In this document: positions 8,337 through 18,673 of the stretch, piece after piece
How the letters are laid out: each line of letters opens with the position of its first letter
Position numbering within the stretch: position 1 is the first letter of the stretch
Assembly (NCBI RefSeq): GCF_003943735.1
Contig: NZ_RJMV01000016.1
Location: forward strand, 251 to 34,889
Direction: 5' to 3'
Origin: Streptococcus sanguinis
GTDB taxonomy: Bacteria; Bacillota; Bacilli; Lactobacillales; Streptococcaceae
Length of the DNA: 34,639 nt
Notes under the pieces: generated by a model
What the model was told of the DNA's origin: nothing
Database searches by the model: none
The model's input: the letters and a program-made list of their open reading frames with translations, nothing else
Translations under genes and position numbers: made by a program

Positions 8337-8873
8337 TTATTTACCAGTTTTACCTTCTTTGCGGCGAACGAATTCACCAACGTAGCGGATACCTTTACCT
8401 TTGTATGGCTCTGGAGCACGCAGACTACGTACGTAAGCTGCAGTTTGTCCGACTACTTCTTTTGAAATTCCACTGACAACGATAGTTGTTGGGTTTGGAA
8501 GTTCAAAAGTGATGCCTTCTGGTGCTTCTACTTCGTCTGGATGAGATTTACCAACTGAAAGTACAAGCTTTTTGCCTTGAAGTTGTGCACGGTAACCAAC
8601 CCCGCGCATTTCAAGTTCTTTCTTGAATCCTTCTGATACACCAACAACCATGTTGTTCAAAAGGGCACGAGTTGTTCCGTGGATTGTTTTCATTTCTTTT
8701 GAATCGTTTGGACGGTGAAGAGTTACTTCAGTTCCTTCCACACGGATTTCAATATCTTTTGAGAACTCACGAGTCAGTTCTCCTTTAGGTCCTTTTACAG
8801 TTACAACGTTGTCTTTGTTGCTGATCTCAACACCAGCAGGCAACACGATAACTTTATTACCAATACGTGACAT
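8337..8873 (-). CDS. rplF: 50S ribosomal protein uL6
   Basis: 178-residue uL6, made of two duplicated domains (about 1-80 and 85-178), located near the sarcin-ricin loop. [17 protein letters not shown] and the C-terminal [25 protein letters not shown] are diagnostic. It is flanked by unusually long spacers: 189 nt upstream to rpsH, and 85 nt downstream to rplR including a hairpin. Confidence 0.98.
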   Translation of the reverse strand: MSRIGNKVIVLPAGVEISNKDNVVTVKGPKGELTREFSKDIEIRVEGTEVTLHRPNDSKEMKTIHGTTRALLNNMVVGVSEGFKKELEMRGVGYRAQLQGKKLVLSVGKSHPDEVEAPEGITFELPNPTTIVVSGISKEVVGQTAAYVRSLRAPEPYKGKGIRYVGEFVRRKEGKTGK

Positions 8874-9062
8874 GTATATATTCTCCTGTTAGATTGTCAG
8901 GCCGCAAGCGACCAGTTTTCACGGGGCTTAAATCGATTTCTCGATTTAAAGGAACATTTAGGTTTCAATTTCAAAGTGAATCTAGGAATCGTCTCGCAGG
9001 CATAACTTTGGGTTAGGCAAGAGACGATAACGAAGAGTCACAAAGAAATTGGGAACTAAATA
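8874..9062 (-). other. long hairpin-rich spacer rpsH-rplF
   Basis: A 189-nt spacer inside the spc operon. It contains a 9-bp perfect hairpin (TTAAATCGA 8928-8936 with TCGATTTAA 8941-8949). A second structure has an 8-bp stem ATCGTCTC/GAGACGAT (8988-8995 with 9021-9028), enclosed by CAATTTC/GAAATTG (8966-8972 with 9045-9051). No ORF or good promoter is visible. Confidence 0.6.
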
Positions 9063-9461
9063 TTACCAAACGTAAGCGATAACCTCACCACCAACATTCT
9101 TTTGGCGTGCTTCTTTATCAGTCAGCAAGCCTTCAGATGTTGAAAGGATAGCAATTCCAAGTCCGTTCAGAACTTTTGGAAGATCTTCGCGTTTCTTGTA
9201 AACACGCAGACCTGGTTTTGAAACGCGTTTCAAACCAGTGATAACTTTTTCACCATTTTGTCCGTATTTAAGAAATACACGGATGATGCCTTGTTTGTCA
9301 TCTTCGATGATTTCAACGTTTTTTACAAAACCTTCACGCTTCAGGATTTCAGCAATCCCTTTTTTGATGTTTGATGCAGGCACTTCAAGCACTTCGTGGT
9401 TTGCTTGGTTAGCATTACGGATACGTGTCAGAAAGTCTGCAATTGGGTCAGTCATAACCAT
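9063..9461 (-). CDS. rpsH: 30S ribosomal protein uS8
   Basis: 132-residue uS8, a primary binder of the 16S rRNA central domain. It begins [19 protein letters not shown] and ends with [24 protein letters not shown], the RNA-binding C-terminus. A downstream ATG two codons in is also possible, but the first one has the better-placed GAGGAG. The long spacer on each side is unusual for this operon. Confidence 0.98.
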   Translation of the reverse strand: MVMTDPIADFLTRIRNANQANHEVLEVPASNIKKGIAEILKREGFVKNVEIIEDDKQGIIRVFLKYGQNGEKVITGLKRVSKPGLRVYKKREDLPKVLNGLGIAILSTSEGLLTDKEARQKNVGGEVIAYVW

Positions 9462-9674
9462 TTTATATTTCTCCTCTTACTAGTAGTTTGCAAGCTGCAC
9501 TTGCTAGTTAATGATTGAGCTAGGCTCAGATTGTATTGACACATTCGAACAAGATAACTCTTATTTGAACACGAGCTACAACCTGGGCAAAAAAGATAAA
9601 TTTGTTTTGGAGCATCGCTCCTTCACCAAATTTCCTATTTTTGCTGTGGTTGTTACGCTCTTTTTATCATGATA
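9462..9674 (-). other. long spacer rpsN-rpsH containing a dispersed repeat
   Basis: A 213-nt spacer in the spc operon. It includes an imperfect hairpin at about 9545-9570 (TTCGAACAAGA...TCTTATTTGAA) and, at 9573-9668, one copy of the structured repeat also found at 20583-20677. There is no coding potential and no U-tract terminator, so readthrough from rpsN to rpsH is expected. Confidence 0.65.
9573..9668 (-). repeat. dispersed ~95-bp structured repeat, copy A
   Basis: Shares GAGCTxxAACCT...GGAGCATCGCT...ACGCTCTTT with copy B at 20583-20677, at similar length and alignable end to end. The fold on either strand has GAGC/GCTC and CAACC/GGTTG outer stems, an AAATTTG/CAAATTT middle stem and a GGAGC-GAT-GCTCC apical hairpin. 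Strand is given relative to the host transcript. I do not recognise it as a standard streptococcal BOX or RUP element. Confidence 0.7.
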
Positions 9675-9860
9675 TTACCAAGATGCTTTGGTAACGCCAG
9701 GGATTTGTCCTTTGTATGCTAATTCACGGAAGCAAACACGGCAAAGTTTAAACTTGCGGTAAACGGAATGTGGACGGCCACATTTTTCACAACGAGTATA
9801 AGCTTGCGTAGAGAACTTAGCTGGGCGTTTGTTCTTAGCAATCATTGATTTTTTAGCCAT
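9675..9860 (-). CDS. rpsN: 30S ribosomal protein uS14, zinc-binding type Z
   Basis: 61-residue short uS14 of the zinc-ribbon (C+) type, with Cys24, Cys27, Cys40 and Cys43 in CEKCG...CRVC. It belongs to the 30S head near the A site. Sitting between rplE and rpsH is the ancestral spc-operon place. Firmicutes often carry a second, zinc-free S14 elsewhere that is induced in zinc limitation; none is in this window. Confidence 0.97.
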
Positions 9861-9877
9861 TTGTTTTACCTCCTATA

Positions 9878-10420
9878 TTATTTTGCAAAAGGCATTCCAA
9901 GGCCTGTAAGCAATTCGCGTGACTCTTCGTCAGTGTTAGCAGTTGTTACGATAACGATGTCAAGACCGCGAGTCTTATCAACGTCATCAAAGTTGATTTC
10001 TGGGAAGATCAATTGCTCTTTCACACCAAGTGTATAGTTTCCGCGTCCATCAAAAGATTTTGTTGGTACACCGTGGAAGTCACGAACACGTGGAAGAGAA
10101 ACTGAAACCAATTTATCCAAGAATTCATACATACGTTCGCCACGAAGGGTTACTTTAGCACCGATCGCTACACCTTCACGAAGACGGAAGCCGGCGATTG
10201 ATTTTTTAGCTTTAGTGATAAGTGGTTTTTGACCTGAGATAAGAGCCAATTCTTCAGCAGCTTTTTCAAGGTTTTTAGCGTTTGATACAGCGTCACCGAC
10301 ACCCATGTTCAAAACGATTTTATCCACTTTTGGCACAGCCATAACAGATGAGTAGTTGAACTTTTCAGTCAAAGCAGGAACTACTTCTTTAAGATATTTT
10401 TCTTTTAAACGATTTGCCAT
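9878..10420 (-). CDS. rplE: 50S ribosomal protein uL5
   Basis: 180-residue uL5, a 5S rRNA binder that also contacts P-site t[24 protein letters not shown] and [29 protein letters not shown] (residues about 118-148) are family signatures. It lies 17 nt ahead of rpsN and 23 nt after rplX. Confidence 0.98.
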
Positions 10421-10443
10421 TATACTTCTCCTTTCCTTCGTGA

Positions 10444-10749
10444 TTAGTCAAGCACTTCGCCCGATTTTTTATTGTAACGAACTTTTTTGCCGTCTACAAA
10501 CTTGTAGCCAACACGTCCTGCAACACCATTTTTGTCAAGAACTTGAACGTTTGACACATGGATTGGTGCTTCTTTTTCCACGATAGCACCTTGAGGGTTT
10601 TCGTTATTTGGCTTTTGGTGTTTCTTAACGATGTTTACACCTTCAACAACAACTTTGTTTACTTTTGGAAGAGCTGTAACAACAAGCGCTTCAACACCCT
10701 TGTCTTTACCAGCAATTACGCGAACTTTGTCGCCTTTTTTTACAAACAT
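10444..10749 (-). CDS. rplX: 50S ribosomal protein uL24
   Basis: 101-residue uL24, an assembly-initiator protein near the tunnel exit. The KOW motif is at the N-terminus ([20 protein letters not shown]) and is followed by [20 protein letters not shown]. It starts 76 nt after rplN; that spacer contains a small hairpin (CCCTGAC-TTTT-GTCAGGG, 10785-10802). Confidence 0.98.
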
Positions 10750-10825
10750 TTATTTCTCCTCTTAATTCTTACGCCCATAGGGCACCCTGACTTTTGTCAG
10801 GGGACTGTGTTTGTTAATTTTTTGA

Positions 10826-11194
10826 TTAAAGTACTTCTGGAGCCAATGATACGATCTTCATGAAGCCACCGTCACGCAATTCACGAGCAACTGGGCCGAA
10901 GATACGAGTTCCGCGAGGAGTTTTGTCTTCACGGATGATGACTGCAGCGTTTTCGTCAAATTTGATGTATGAACCATCTTTACGACGAGCACCTGATTTA
11001 GTACGAACGATAACAGCTTTTACAACGTCACCTTTCTTAACCGCACCACCAGGAGTAGCTTGTTTTACAGACGCAACGATTACATCACCGATGTTAGCGA
11101 ACTTACGTCCTGAGCCACCAAGAACTTTGATTGTCAAGATTTCGCGAGCGCCGCTGTTGTCGGCAACTTTCAAACGAGTTTCTGTTTGAATCAT
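10826..11194 (-). CDS. rplN: 50S ribosomal protein uL14
   Basis: 122-residue uL14 at the subunit interface, which forms bridges to 16S r[22 protein letters not shown] and [35 protein letters not shown] are characteristic (shown with breaks here: [24 protein letters not shown]). It is 25 nt from rpsQ. Confidence 0.98.
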   Translation of the reverse strand: MIQTETRLKVADNSGAREILTIKVLGGSGRKFANIGDVIVASVKQATPGGAVKKGDVVKAVIVRTKSGARRKDGSYIKFDENAAVIIREDKTPRGTRIFGPVARELRDGGFMKIVSLAPEVL

Positions 11195-11219
11195 TTAAGT
11201 TTTCTCCTTTCTGGTTTGA

Positions 11220-11480
11220 TTAGATGATAACCGCTTCTTCAACGACTTCTACAAGACGGAAGCGTTTTGTAGCTGAAAGCGGACGAGTTTCCATGATACG
11301 AACGATATCGCCTTCTTTGGCAACATTGTTTTCGTCATGTGCTTTGTACTTCTTAGAGTAGTTAATACGTTTACCATAGACTGGGTGGTTACGTTTAGTT
11401 TCAACTACAACTGTGATTGTTTTGTCCATTTTGTCAGAAACAACGCGTCCGACAAGAACTTTACGATTATTGCGTTCCAT
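11220..11480 (-). CDS. rpsQ: 30S ribosomal protein uS17
   Basis: 86-residue OB-fold uS17, a primary 16S binder at the body. [20 protein letters not shown] and [20 protein letters not shown] are the family core. It has 23- and 25-nt gaps to its neighbours and a standard AAGGAGA binding site. Confidence 0.98.
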
Positions 11481-11503
11481 TGAAATTCTCCTTCCCTAGT
11501 CTA

Positions 11504-11710
11504 TTATTTAACTTCTGATTGAACAGTTTTAATACGAGCGATTTGTTTTTTCACTTCTTTCAAACGAGCTGTCTGCTCCAATTGGCCAGCAGCTGCTTGG
11601 AAACGAAGATCAAACAATTCTTTCTTCAATTCATTTTCACGCTTCGCGAGTTCTTCTTGAGAAAGACCACGAAGTTCTTTAACAAATTCTTTTACTTCAT
11701 TAAGTTTCAT
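11504..11710 (-). CDS. rpmC: 50S ribosomal protein uL29
   Basis: 68-residue, entirely helical uL29 at the tunnel exit, close to the docking site for trigger factor and [23 protein letters not shown] and [20 protein letters not shown] are typical. It is 9 nt from rplP, so translation is probably coupled. Confidence 0.98.
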   Translation of the reverse strand: MKLNEVKEFVKELRGLSQEELAKRENELKKELFDLRFQAAAGQLEQTARLKEVKKQIARIKTVQSEVK

Positions 11711-11719
11711 GCCTTCTCC

Positions 11720-12133
11720 TTATTCTGCTTCACGTTTTACGAATTTACATTTAACTGGAAGTTTGTGGCTTGCAAGGCGAAGCGCTTCGCGAGCGATTTC
11801 TTCTGAAACGCCAGCAACTTCAAACATTACTTTGCCACGCTTAACTGGCGCAACCCAACCTTCTGGAGCACCTTTACCAGATCCCATCCGTACACCGATA
11901 GCTTTTGCAGTGTATGATTTGTGTGGGAAGATTTTAATCCAAACTTTACCACCACGCTTCATGTAACGAGTCATAGCGATACGGGCAGCTTCGATTTGGC
12001 GGTTAGTAATCCAGTGGCTAGTAGTTGCTTGAAGACCGTATTCTCCAAATGCTACTTCTTTTCCGCCTTTAGCTTCACCGCGCATTTTTCCACGGAATTC
12101 GCGACGGTGTTTAACACGTTTAGGTACTAACAT
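11720..12133 (-). CDS. rplP: 50S ribosomal protein uL16
   Basis: 137-residue uL16, which lines the A-site tRNA corridor and is needed for late 50S assembly. [20 protein letters not shown] and [20 protein letters not shown] are signatures. The start lies only 3 nt past the rpsC stop, which implies coupled translation. Confidence 0.98.
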   Translation of the reverse strand: MLVPKRVKHRREFRGKMRGEAKGGKEVAFGEYGLQATTSHWITNRQIEAARIAMTRYMKRGGKVWIKIFPHKSYTAKAIGVRMGSGKGAPEGWVAPVKRGKVMFEVAGVSEEIAREALRLASHKLPVKCKFVKREAE

Positions 12134-12136
12134 TGG

Positions 12137-12790
12137 TTATTTACCTCCTTTAGTGTTTTTACGAGCTGGAAGGACTTCTCCACGGTAGATCCAGACTTTA
12201 ACACCCAGTTTACCGTAAGTAGTATCAGCTTCTTCCCAAGCGTAATCGATATCCGCACGAAGAGTGTGAAGCGGAACAGTTCCCTCAGAGTAACCTTCGC
12301 TGCGGGCAATATCTGCACCGTTCAAACGACCTGATACTTGAGTTTTGATTCCCTTAGCTCCTGCACGCATTGTACGTTGGATAGCTTGTTTTTGAGCACG
12401 ACGGAAAGCAACACGCTGCTCAAGCTGGCGAGCAATTCCTTCACCAACCAGGTGCGCATCCAAGTCAGGACGCTTGATTTCGATGATGTTGATGTGGACT
12501 TGTTTTCCAGTCAATTTGTTGAGTTTTGCACGGAGTGCATCAACGTTTGCTCCACCTTTACCGATAACCATACCTGGTTTAGCAGTGTGAAGAGAAACGT
12601 TTACTTTGTTTACTGCGCGCTCAATTTCAATAGTTGAAATCGCTGCGTCAGCCAATTCTTTTTGAACGAATTTACGGATTGCAAGATCTTCATGAAGGTA
12701 ATCCGCGTATTCTTTTTCAGCATACCATTTGGCATCCCAATCACGGATGATGCCGACACGCATACCAATTGGATGTACTTTTTGACCCAC
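12137..12790 (-). CDS. rpsC: 30S ribosomal protein uS3
   Basis: 217-residue uS3 at the mRNA entry tunnel, contributing to mRNA helicase activity. An N-terminal KH domain (about 40-110, with [18 protein letters not shown] as the GxxG loop) is followed by the S3 C-terminal domain ([19 protein letters not shown]). Its end almost abuts rplP. Confidence 0.98.
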   Translation of the reverse strand: MGQKVHPIGMRVGIIRDWDAKWYAEKEYADYLHEDLAIRKFVQKELADAAISTIEIERAVNKVNVSLHTAKPGMVIGKGGANVDALRAKLNKLTGKQVHINIIEIKRPDLDAHLVGEGIARQLEQRVAFRRAQKQAIQRTMRAGAKGIKTQVSGRLNGADIARSEGYSEGTVPLHTLRADIDYAWEEADTTYGKLGVKVWIYRGEVLPARKNTKGGK

Positions 12791-12802
12791 GATGTTACCT
12801 CC

Positions 12803-13147
12803 TTATTTTTCTGCAACGACCACAGTGATGTGGCTTGTGCGTTTGTTGATTGGTGAAGCTGAACCTTTAGCGCGCGGACGGAAACGTTTCATAGTTGGTC
12901 CTTCGTTTGCGAAAGCTTCAGATACTACCAAGTTTGCTTTTTCCAAACCAAAGTTGTTTTCAGCATTAGCGATTGCAGAGTTCAAAACTTTTTCGATAAT
13001 GCCAGCAGCTTTGTTTGGAGTGAATTTCAAGATTGCGATTGCGTCAGCGACGTTTTTACCACGAATATTGTCAAGAACCAGACGAGATTTACGAGGTGAA
13101 ACACGCACTGTACGAGCCATTGCTTTAGCTGAAGTAATTTCTGCCAT
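12803..13147 (-). CDS. rplV: 50S ribosomal protein uL22
   Basis: 114-residue uL22. Its long beta-hairpin (residues about 80-100, [19 protein letters not shown]) reaches into the exit tunnel, where macrolide-resistance changes occur in streptococci. [18 protein letters not shown] is diagnostic of the globular part. No insertion or deletion is visible in the hairpin. Confidence 0.98.
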   Translation of the reverse strand: MAEITSAKAMARTVRVSPRKSRLVLDNIRGKNVADAIAILKFTPNKAAGIIEKVLNSAIANAENNFGLEKANLVVSEAFANEGPTMKRFRPRAKGSASPINKRTSHITVVVAEK

Positions 13148-13158
13148 TTATGTTCTCC

Positions 13159-13440
13159 TTATTTTCTACGTGTTTTCTTGTCGTCTGCAGCGTGACCTTT
13201 GTAAGTACGAGTTGGCGCAAATTCACCAAGCTTGTGACCTACCATGTCTTCCTGGATGTAAACAGGTACGTGTTTACGTCCGTCATAAACTGCGATTGTG
13301 TAACCAATGAAACTTGGGAAGATCGTTGAACGACGTGACCAAGTTTTGATGACTTTTTTCTTTTCGTCGTTAGCTTGAGCTTCAACTTTCTTCATCAGAT
13401 GCTCATCGACGAAAGGTCCTTTTTTAAGACTGCGTCCCAT
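13159..13440 (-). CDS. rpsS: 30S ribosomal protein uS19
   Basis: 93-residue uS19 of the 30S head, which pairs with uS13 in contacting tRNA and the 50S subunit. [20 protein letters not shown] and [20 protein letters not shown] are hallmarks. Upstream is an 85-nt spacer from rplB with a GCGCTG/CAGCGC hairpin (13479-13496). Confidence 0.98.
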
Positions 13441-13525
13441 TTTATATTTTCTCCTTTAAATAAGTACCACAGCGGCCTGCGCTGACTAAGCAGCGCTACC
13501 GAGCTGGCGGATAGATTGTTTTAAA

Positions 13526-14359
13526 TTATTTCTCGTTGCGACGACGAACGATAAGTTTGTCAGATTTCGCTTTTTTGTTACGAGTTTTAAGTCCAAGAGC
13601 AGGTTTGCCCCATGGAGTAGATGGCGCTTTACGACCAACTGGTGCTTTACCTTCACCACCACCGTGTGGGTGATCGTTAGGGTTCATTACAGAACCGCGA
13701 ACTGTTGGGCGGATACCTTTCCAACGGCTACGTCCTGCTTTACCAAGGTTTACAAGTCCATGTTGTTCGTTTCCGACAACACCAACTGTAGCGCGGCAAG
13801 TACCAAGAATCATACGAACTTCGCCTGATTGAAGACGAACAAGAGTGTACTTACCTTCTTGACCCAATACTTGAGCAGAAGCTCCAGCAGCACGAACCAA
13901 TTCTCCACCACGGCCTGGTTTCAACTCAATGTTGTGAACCAAAGTACCAACTGGGATGTTAGCTAGCGGAAGAGCGTTTCCGACTTTGATATCTGCTTCA
14001 GGACCTGAAACGATACGTTGACCAACTTCAAGACCTTTAGGAGCGATGATATAAGCCTTCACACCGTCAGTGTAGTGAACCAAAGCGATGTTTGCTGAAC
14101 GATTTGGATCATACTCGATTGTTTTTACAACTGCTTCAACAGCGTCTTTGTTACGCTTGAAGTCAATCAAACGGTAGTGACGCTTGTGGCCGCCACCTTG
14201 GTGACGAACAGTGATGCGACCGTTGTTATTACGACCAGCCTTGCTCTTCAAAGAAACAAGCAAAGATTTTTCTGGAGTGCTGGTAGTGATTTCAGCGAAA
14301 TCCAAAGAAGTCATATTACGGCGACCGTTTGTTGTTGGTTTATAAACACGAATTCCCAC
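13526..14359 (-). CDS. rplB: 50S ribosomal protein uL2
   Basis: 277-residue uL2, essential for the peptidyl-transferase centre and subunit joining. Present are the SH3-like/OB domains and the C-terminal [20 protein letters not shown] (residues about 225-244), which carries the conserved histidine near the catalytic centre. It starts 17 nt after rplW. Confidence 0.98.
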   Translation of the reverse strand: MGIRVYKPTTNGRRNMTSLDFAEITTSTPEKSLLVSLKSKAGRNNNGRITVRHQGGGHKRHYRLIDFKRNKDAVEAVVKTIEYDPNRSANIALVHYTDGVKAYIIAPKGLEVGQRIVSGPEADIKVGNALPLANIPVGTLVHNIELKPGRGGELVRAAGASAQVLGQEGKYTLVRLQSGEVRMILGTCRATVGVVGNEQHGLVNLGKAGRSRWKGIRPTVRGSVMNPNDHPHGGGEGKAPVGRKAPSTPWGKPALGLKTRNKKAKSDKLIVRRRNEK

Positions 14360-14376
14360 GATATTTCCTCCTTAGA

Positions 14377-14673
14377 TTATTCTTCTTCTGCACCGAACAA
14401 CTCGATTGCTTTAGAATCAGCTGTCAGTGTTACGATAGCTTTTTTAGTTTTGTTTGTAAAACCAGTGTAGCGTCCAACGCGTTTTGCTTTTGGTTTTACA
14501 TTGATAGTGTTAACGTTAGCAACCTTAACTCCTTCAAAAGCAGCTTCAACAGCTTGCTTAATCAAGAGTTTGTGAGCGCGAGTGTCCACTTCAAATACGT
14601 ATTTGCCTGCTTCGTACTGAGCCATTGAACCTTCAGTGATAACAGGTTTTTTGATTACGTCGTACAAATTCAT
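14377..14673 (-). CDS. rplW: 50S ribosomal protein uL23
   Basis: 98-residue uL23 at the tunnel exit, the main docking site of trigger factor and SRP. It begins [20 protein letters not shown]. Its ATG shares one base with the rplD stop (TAATG), a classic translational-coupling arrangement. Confidence 0.98.
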   Translation of the reverse strand: MNLYDVIKKPVITEGSMAQYEAGKYVFEVDTRAHKLLIKQAVEAAFEGVKVANVNTINVKPKAKRVGRYTGFTNKTKKAIVTLTADSKAIELFGAEEE

Positions 14674-15296
14674 TATGCAAGAACCTCCTCAATTTTAGAG
14701 ATAGCTGCCTGAGTAACCAGAAGTTTATCGCTGTTTACGATGTCCAGAACGCTTGCAGTTGTTGCAGTTGCAACTTTCACGTTTGGAAGGTTGCGAGCTG
14801 AAAGTGCAGCGAATTCGTTTCCTTCTTCAAGGATAACAAGGACTTTCGTATCGATGCTCAGTGCAGCAAGCACTTTTGCAAACTCAGCAGTTTTTGGAGC
14901 TGTAAATGAAAGGCTGTCTACAGCTACGAATTTGTTTTCAGCAACTTTTTCAGAGTAAACTGATTTCAATGCTAATCTACGAACTTTACGCGGAAGTTTG
15001 TAAGCATATGAACGAGGAGTTGGACCGAATACGATACCACCACCACGCCATTGTGGAGAGCGGATAGAACCTTGACGAGCACGTCCAGTTCCTTTTTGAC
15101 GCCATGGTTTGCGTCCGCCGCCTGATACTGCAGAACGGTTTTTAACAGCATGAGTTCCTTGACGAAGGCTAGCGCGTTGGCTGATGATAACATCAAAGAC
15201 AACTGATTCATTTGGTTCAATACCAAAGATCGCATCGTTCAGAACTACTTCACCAGCTTCTTTACCAGTTTGGTCAAATAATTTTACGTTTGCCAT
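14673..15296 (-). CDS. rplD: 50S ribosomal protein uL4
   Basis: 207-residue uL4. The long basic loop (residues about 45-95, [20 protein letters not shown]) enters the exit tunnel near the macrolide site, and the macrolide-resistance hotspot [12 protein letters not shown] is wild-type in appearance. In E. coli L4 also represses the S10 operon; the structured leader ahead of rpsJ could have an analogous role here, but that is untested. Confidence 0.98.
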   Translation of the reverse strand: MANVKLFDQTGKEAGEVVLNDAIFGIEPNESVVFDVIISQRASLRQGTHAVKNRSAVSGGGRKPWRQKGTGRARQGSIRSPQWRGGGIVFGPTPRSYAYKLPRKVRRLALKSVYSEKVAENKFVAVDSLSFTAPKTAEFAKVLAALSIDTKVLVILEEGNEFAALSARNLPNVKVATATTASVLDIVNSDKLLVTQAAISKIEEVLA

Positions 15297-15320
15297 TGTG
15301 ACTGATTTCCCCTTTCTTTA

Positions 15321-15947
15321 TTATTTACCAGCTTTAACTGCTGACTTGATAGTGATAAGAGATTTCTTAGCACCTGGTACGTTACCTTTAATCAGGATAA
15401 CGTTCTTCTCTGGAACAACCTGTACGATTTCAAGGTTTTGAATCGTTACACGGTTGCCACCCATACGTCCAGCCAAGCGTTTGTTTTTGAACACGCGGTT
15501 TGGTGCAACTGGTCCCATTGAACCAGGACGACGGTGGTAACGTGAACCGTGAGCCATTGGACCACGAGATTGGCCGTGGCGTTTGATAACACCTTGGAAA
15601 CCTTTACCTTTTGAAGTTCCTGTTACATCAACAACATCACCAGCTTCGAATGTATCGACAGTGATTTCTGCTCCTACTTCCAAGCCTTCAATGTTTTTGA
15701 ATTCACGAATGAAGCGCTTAGGAGCTGTGTTAGCTTTCGCTACATGGCCTTTGGCAGGTTTGTTGCTCAATACGTCACGAAGATCATCAAAACCAACTTG
15801 AACTGCGTTGTAACCATCTGTTTCAACTGTTTTAACTTGAAGAACAACGTTTGGAGCTGCTTCAATAACAGTTACAGGGATTAATTCGCCAGCTTCAGTG
15901 AAGATTTGAGTCATTCCCACTTTTTTCCCTAAGATTCCTTTTGTCAT
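15321..15947 (-). CDS. rplC: 50S ribosomal protein uL3
   Basis: 208-residue uL3, an early assembly protein with a loop that reaches the peptidyl-transferase centre. [20 protein letters not shown] and [10 protein letters not shown] (residues about 115-150) are diagnostic and include the glutamine methylated in some bacteria. It is second in the operon, 84 nt after rpsJ. Confidence 0.98.
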   Translation of the reverse strand: MTKGILGKKVGMTQIFTEAGELIPVTVIEAAPNVVLQVKTVETDGYNAVQVGFDDLRDVLSNKPAKGHVAKANTAPKRFIREFKNIEGLEVGAEITVDTFEAGDVVDVTGTSKGKGFQGVIKRHGQSRGPMAHGSRYHRRPGSMGPVAPNRVFKNKRLAGRMGGNRVTIQNLEIVQVVPEKNVILIKGNVPGAKKSLITIKSAVKAGK

Positions 15948-16031
15948 GAGAAAATGTTTCCTTTTCTATAATTTTTTTCAAAAAGTTTTTAACGAGCGTT
16001 TTTCATGCTCTGGTTTAGATCAAACTTTAGA

Positions 16032-16340
16032 TTAAAGTTTAATCTCTACGTTCACACCACTTGGAAGATCCAATTTCATCAAAGCGTCAACTGTTTTTTG
16101 AGTTGGGTTGATGATATCGATCAAGCGTTTGTGAGTACGCATTTCAAATTGTTCGCGAGAGTCTTTGTATTTGTGAGTCGCACGAATGATTGTGTAGAGG
16201 CTGCGCTCAGTTGGAAGTGGGATTGGACCCGCAACTTCAGCACCAGTACGAGTAGCAGTTTCTACGATTTTTGCAGCCGCTGTATCAAGTGTACGGTGTT
16301 CGTAAGCTTTCAAACGGATGCGGATTTTTTTGTTTGCCAT
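16032..16340 (-). CDS. rpsJ: 30S ribosomal protein uS10
   Basis: 102-residue uS10, which has a second role with NusB in antitermination. [19 protein letters not shown] and the extended loop [24 protein letters not shown] (seen as [12 protein letters not shown]) are typical. It is the first gene of the S10-spc cluster, with a good AAGGAGA binding site and a ~130-nt structured leader. The start is ATG at 16340. Confidence 0.98.
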   Translation of the reverse strand: MANKKIRIRLKAYEHRTLDTAAAKIVETATRTGAEVAGPIPLPTERSLYTIIRATHKYKDSREQFEMRTHKRLIDIINPTQKTVDALMKLDLPSGVNVEIKL

Positions 16341-16470
16341 CTTTTTCTCCTTTTCGTCTATTTAAGATAATAGGCTAGCTCCACAAGAAAACCGACAGAC
16401 GATTGCGTGGCAATGCAACCGAGCGTGTCGCAACCTCTTGCATCAAAGCTACACACTGTATTTTTACAGC
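16341..16470 (-). promoter_or_regulatory. rpsJ leader with hairpins, possible autoregulatory region
   Basis: About 130 nt of untranslated leader separate the predicted transcription start (~16471) from rpsJ. On the RNA strand CGACA (plus 16426-16430) can pair with TGTCG (16393-16397). This encloses an ATTGC-loop-GCAAT hairpin (16402-16414), and a small CTGTA/TACAG hairpin lies near the 5' end. Structured leaders ahead of ribosomal operons are often bound by a product of the operon, but I cannot match this one to a known family. Confidence 0.45.
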
Positions 16471-16478
16471 ACCATAGT

Positions 16479-16507
16479 ATCTTAACACAAAGAACCAGTC
16501 ATTGCAA
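16479..16507 (-). promoter_or_regulatory. promoter of the S10-spc operon
   Basis: On the minus strand TTGCAA (plus 16502-16507), 17 bp, then TGT-TAAGAT (-10 at plus 16479-16484, extended -10). It lies between the rpsJ leader and the terminator of the upstream kinase gene. The hexamers are imperfect (4/6 each), but the spacing, the TGn element and the position are right. The rest of the 374-nt gap 16341-16714 holds only this promoter, the leader and the hairpins at 16631-16679. Confidence 0.65.
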
Positions 16508-16630
16508 GGGATTTGAGTAATTTTTTAAAGATTTTTAGGATAATTTTTTATGAAAGTGTTTTCTAAACAATTTATAAGTCTTGTAAATCATTACAGAGAA
16601 GAAAATTTAGACTTTTAACCTATTTATTCG

Positions 16631-16679
16631 ATTTTGTATTCAGAAAATACAAAATCTCACTGACGCACATCAGTGAGAT
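16631..16679 (-). terminator. tandem overlapping hairpins, terminator of the tgt-kinase operon
   Basis: Two perfect 10-bp inverted repeats share two bases. ATCTCACTGA (16654-16663) pairs with TCAGTGAGAT (16670-16679); ATTTTGTATT (16631-16640) pairs with AATACAAAAT (16646-16655). On the minus strand the first hairpin is followed by TTTTGTATTTT, a usable U-rich tail that is also the 5' arm of the second hairpin. It lies 35 nt past the kinase stop. Confidence 0.75.
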
Positions 16680-16714
16680 AAAAAAATGAAAATTTACCCT
16701 TGGCTTCTTTGTCT

Positions 16715-17353
16715 TTATAGAAATGGGCTGTCCTTTTCGATACGAAAGCTATTGCCCGACTGGCAGATGACAAGGTCTGCAGCTGCTAGATAGGGTTGAT
16801 AAAAGTGCCTATATTGCTCTCGTCGAGCCAGATGCGTCTGCTCTATCCACTCTGACCTGCGCTCTCGCACAGCCACATCTCTTGCCAAGCGGCGTTCTAA
16901 CTCAGTCTGATCGTCCGTGTAAAAGCAAAGCGACAAATCAAACAAACTTTCAGGCAAAAAGGCAGCCGACATACCTTCTACTATCAGAATAGGCTTTCGG
17001 GCTGATAAACGCAAGCTAGGCGACCAAGCTGTGCAAATGGTCAGAATATCTAGACCAGACTGCAAGGCGCAAATATCTCGCTCCAGACTGCTTAGTTCAT
17101 GAACCGCAGGGAGACAGGCTGTTACTTTTTGATGAGGAAAATCTTTGGAACTAAGCAAATCTCGATACTCCCCAGTAATTACATAAGGATCTGTTTCCAG
17201 CAGATTGACTCGTTCCTCACCCAAGGCTAGCTGGAGTTTTCGAGCAAAAGTTGACTTCCCCGAAGCACCGTGACCGTAAATACGCAGGGTATGGTTTTGG
17301 TCGCCTGACAGATACGCTGTCAATCTTTTCAGCAATTTCTCTTCATCAGACAT
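16715..17353 (-). CDS. P-loop kinase of the uridine kinase/phosphoribulokinase type
   Basis: 212 residues with Walker A GHGASGKSTFARKL (about 27-40), a LLETDPYV segment after strand 2 and ILIVEGMSAAFLP (Walker B-like). RRLARDVAVRERR follows in the lid region, and HFYQPYLAAADLVI comes near the end, as in uridine kinase relatives. The phosphorylated substrate cannot be assigned. The start is ATG 17353 behind AAAGGAGAAGCC; a longer reading to 17452 overlaps tgt and is rejected. It follows tgt by 25 nt and is probably co-transcribed. Confidence 0.75.
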   Translation of the reverse strand: MSDEEKLLKRLTAYLSGDQNHTLRIYGHGASGKSTFARKLQLALGEERVNLLETDPYVITGEYRDLLSSKDFPHQKVTACLPAVHELSSLERDICALQSGLDILTICTAWSPSLRLSARKPILIVEGMSAAFLPESLFDLSLCFYTDDQTELERRLARDVAVRERRSEWIEQTHLARREQYRHFYQPYLAAADLVICQSGNSFRIEKDSPFL

Positions 17354-17378
17354 GGCTTCTCCTTTCAAATGGAGGTTC

Positions 17379-18584
<1,206 letters not shown>

Positions 18585-18601
18585 TCACAAGATACCGTAT
18601 G

Positions 18602-18630
18602 ATTTTACCAAAAAAACTTCTATCTGTCAC
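18602..18630 (-). promoter_or_regulatory. tgt promoter
   Basis: GTGACA (plus 18625-18630), a 17-bp spacer and TGG-TAAAAT (-10 at plus 18602-18607) on the minus strand, five of six matches in each hexamer. It overlaps, on the opposite strand, the promoter of the DUF975 gene. Confidence 0.75.
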
Positions 18631-18636
18631 GGGGTA

Positions 18637-18645
18637 TGATATAAT
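18637..18645 (+). promoter_or_regulatory. promoter of the DUF975 gene
   Basis: TGATATAAT is a perfect extended -10 (hexamer at 18640-18645), about 28 nt ahead of the ATG. The -35 is weak and would fall inside the divergent tgt promoter. Confidence 0.7.
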
Positions 18646-18673
18646 GTAACAGACAAATCCAAATGGAGGAATT

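Noticed and set aside
10860..11189. Open frames on the plus strand opposite ribosomal genes
   Set aside because: They are antisense shadows of highly biased ribosomal coding sequence, with no binding site or family likeness.
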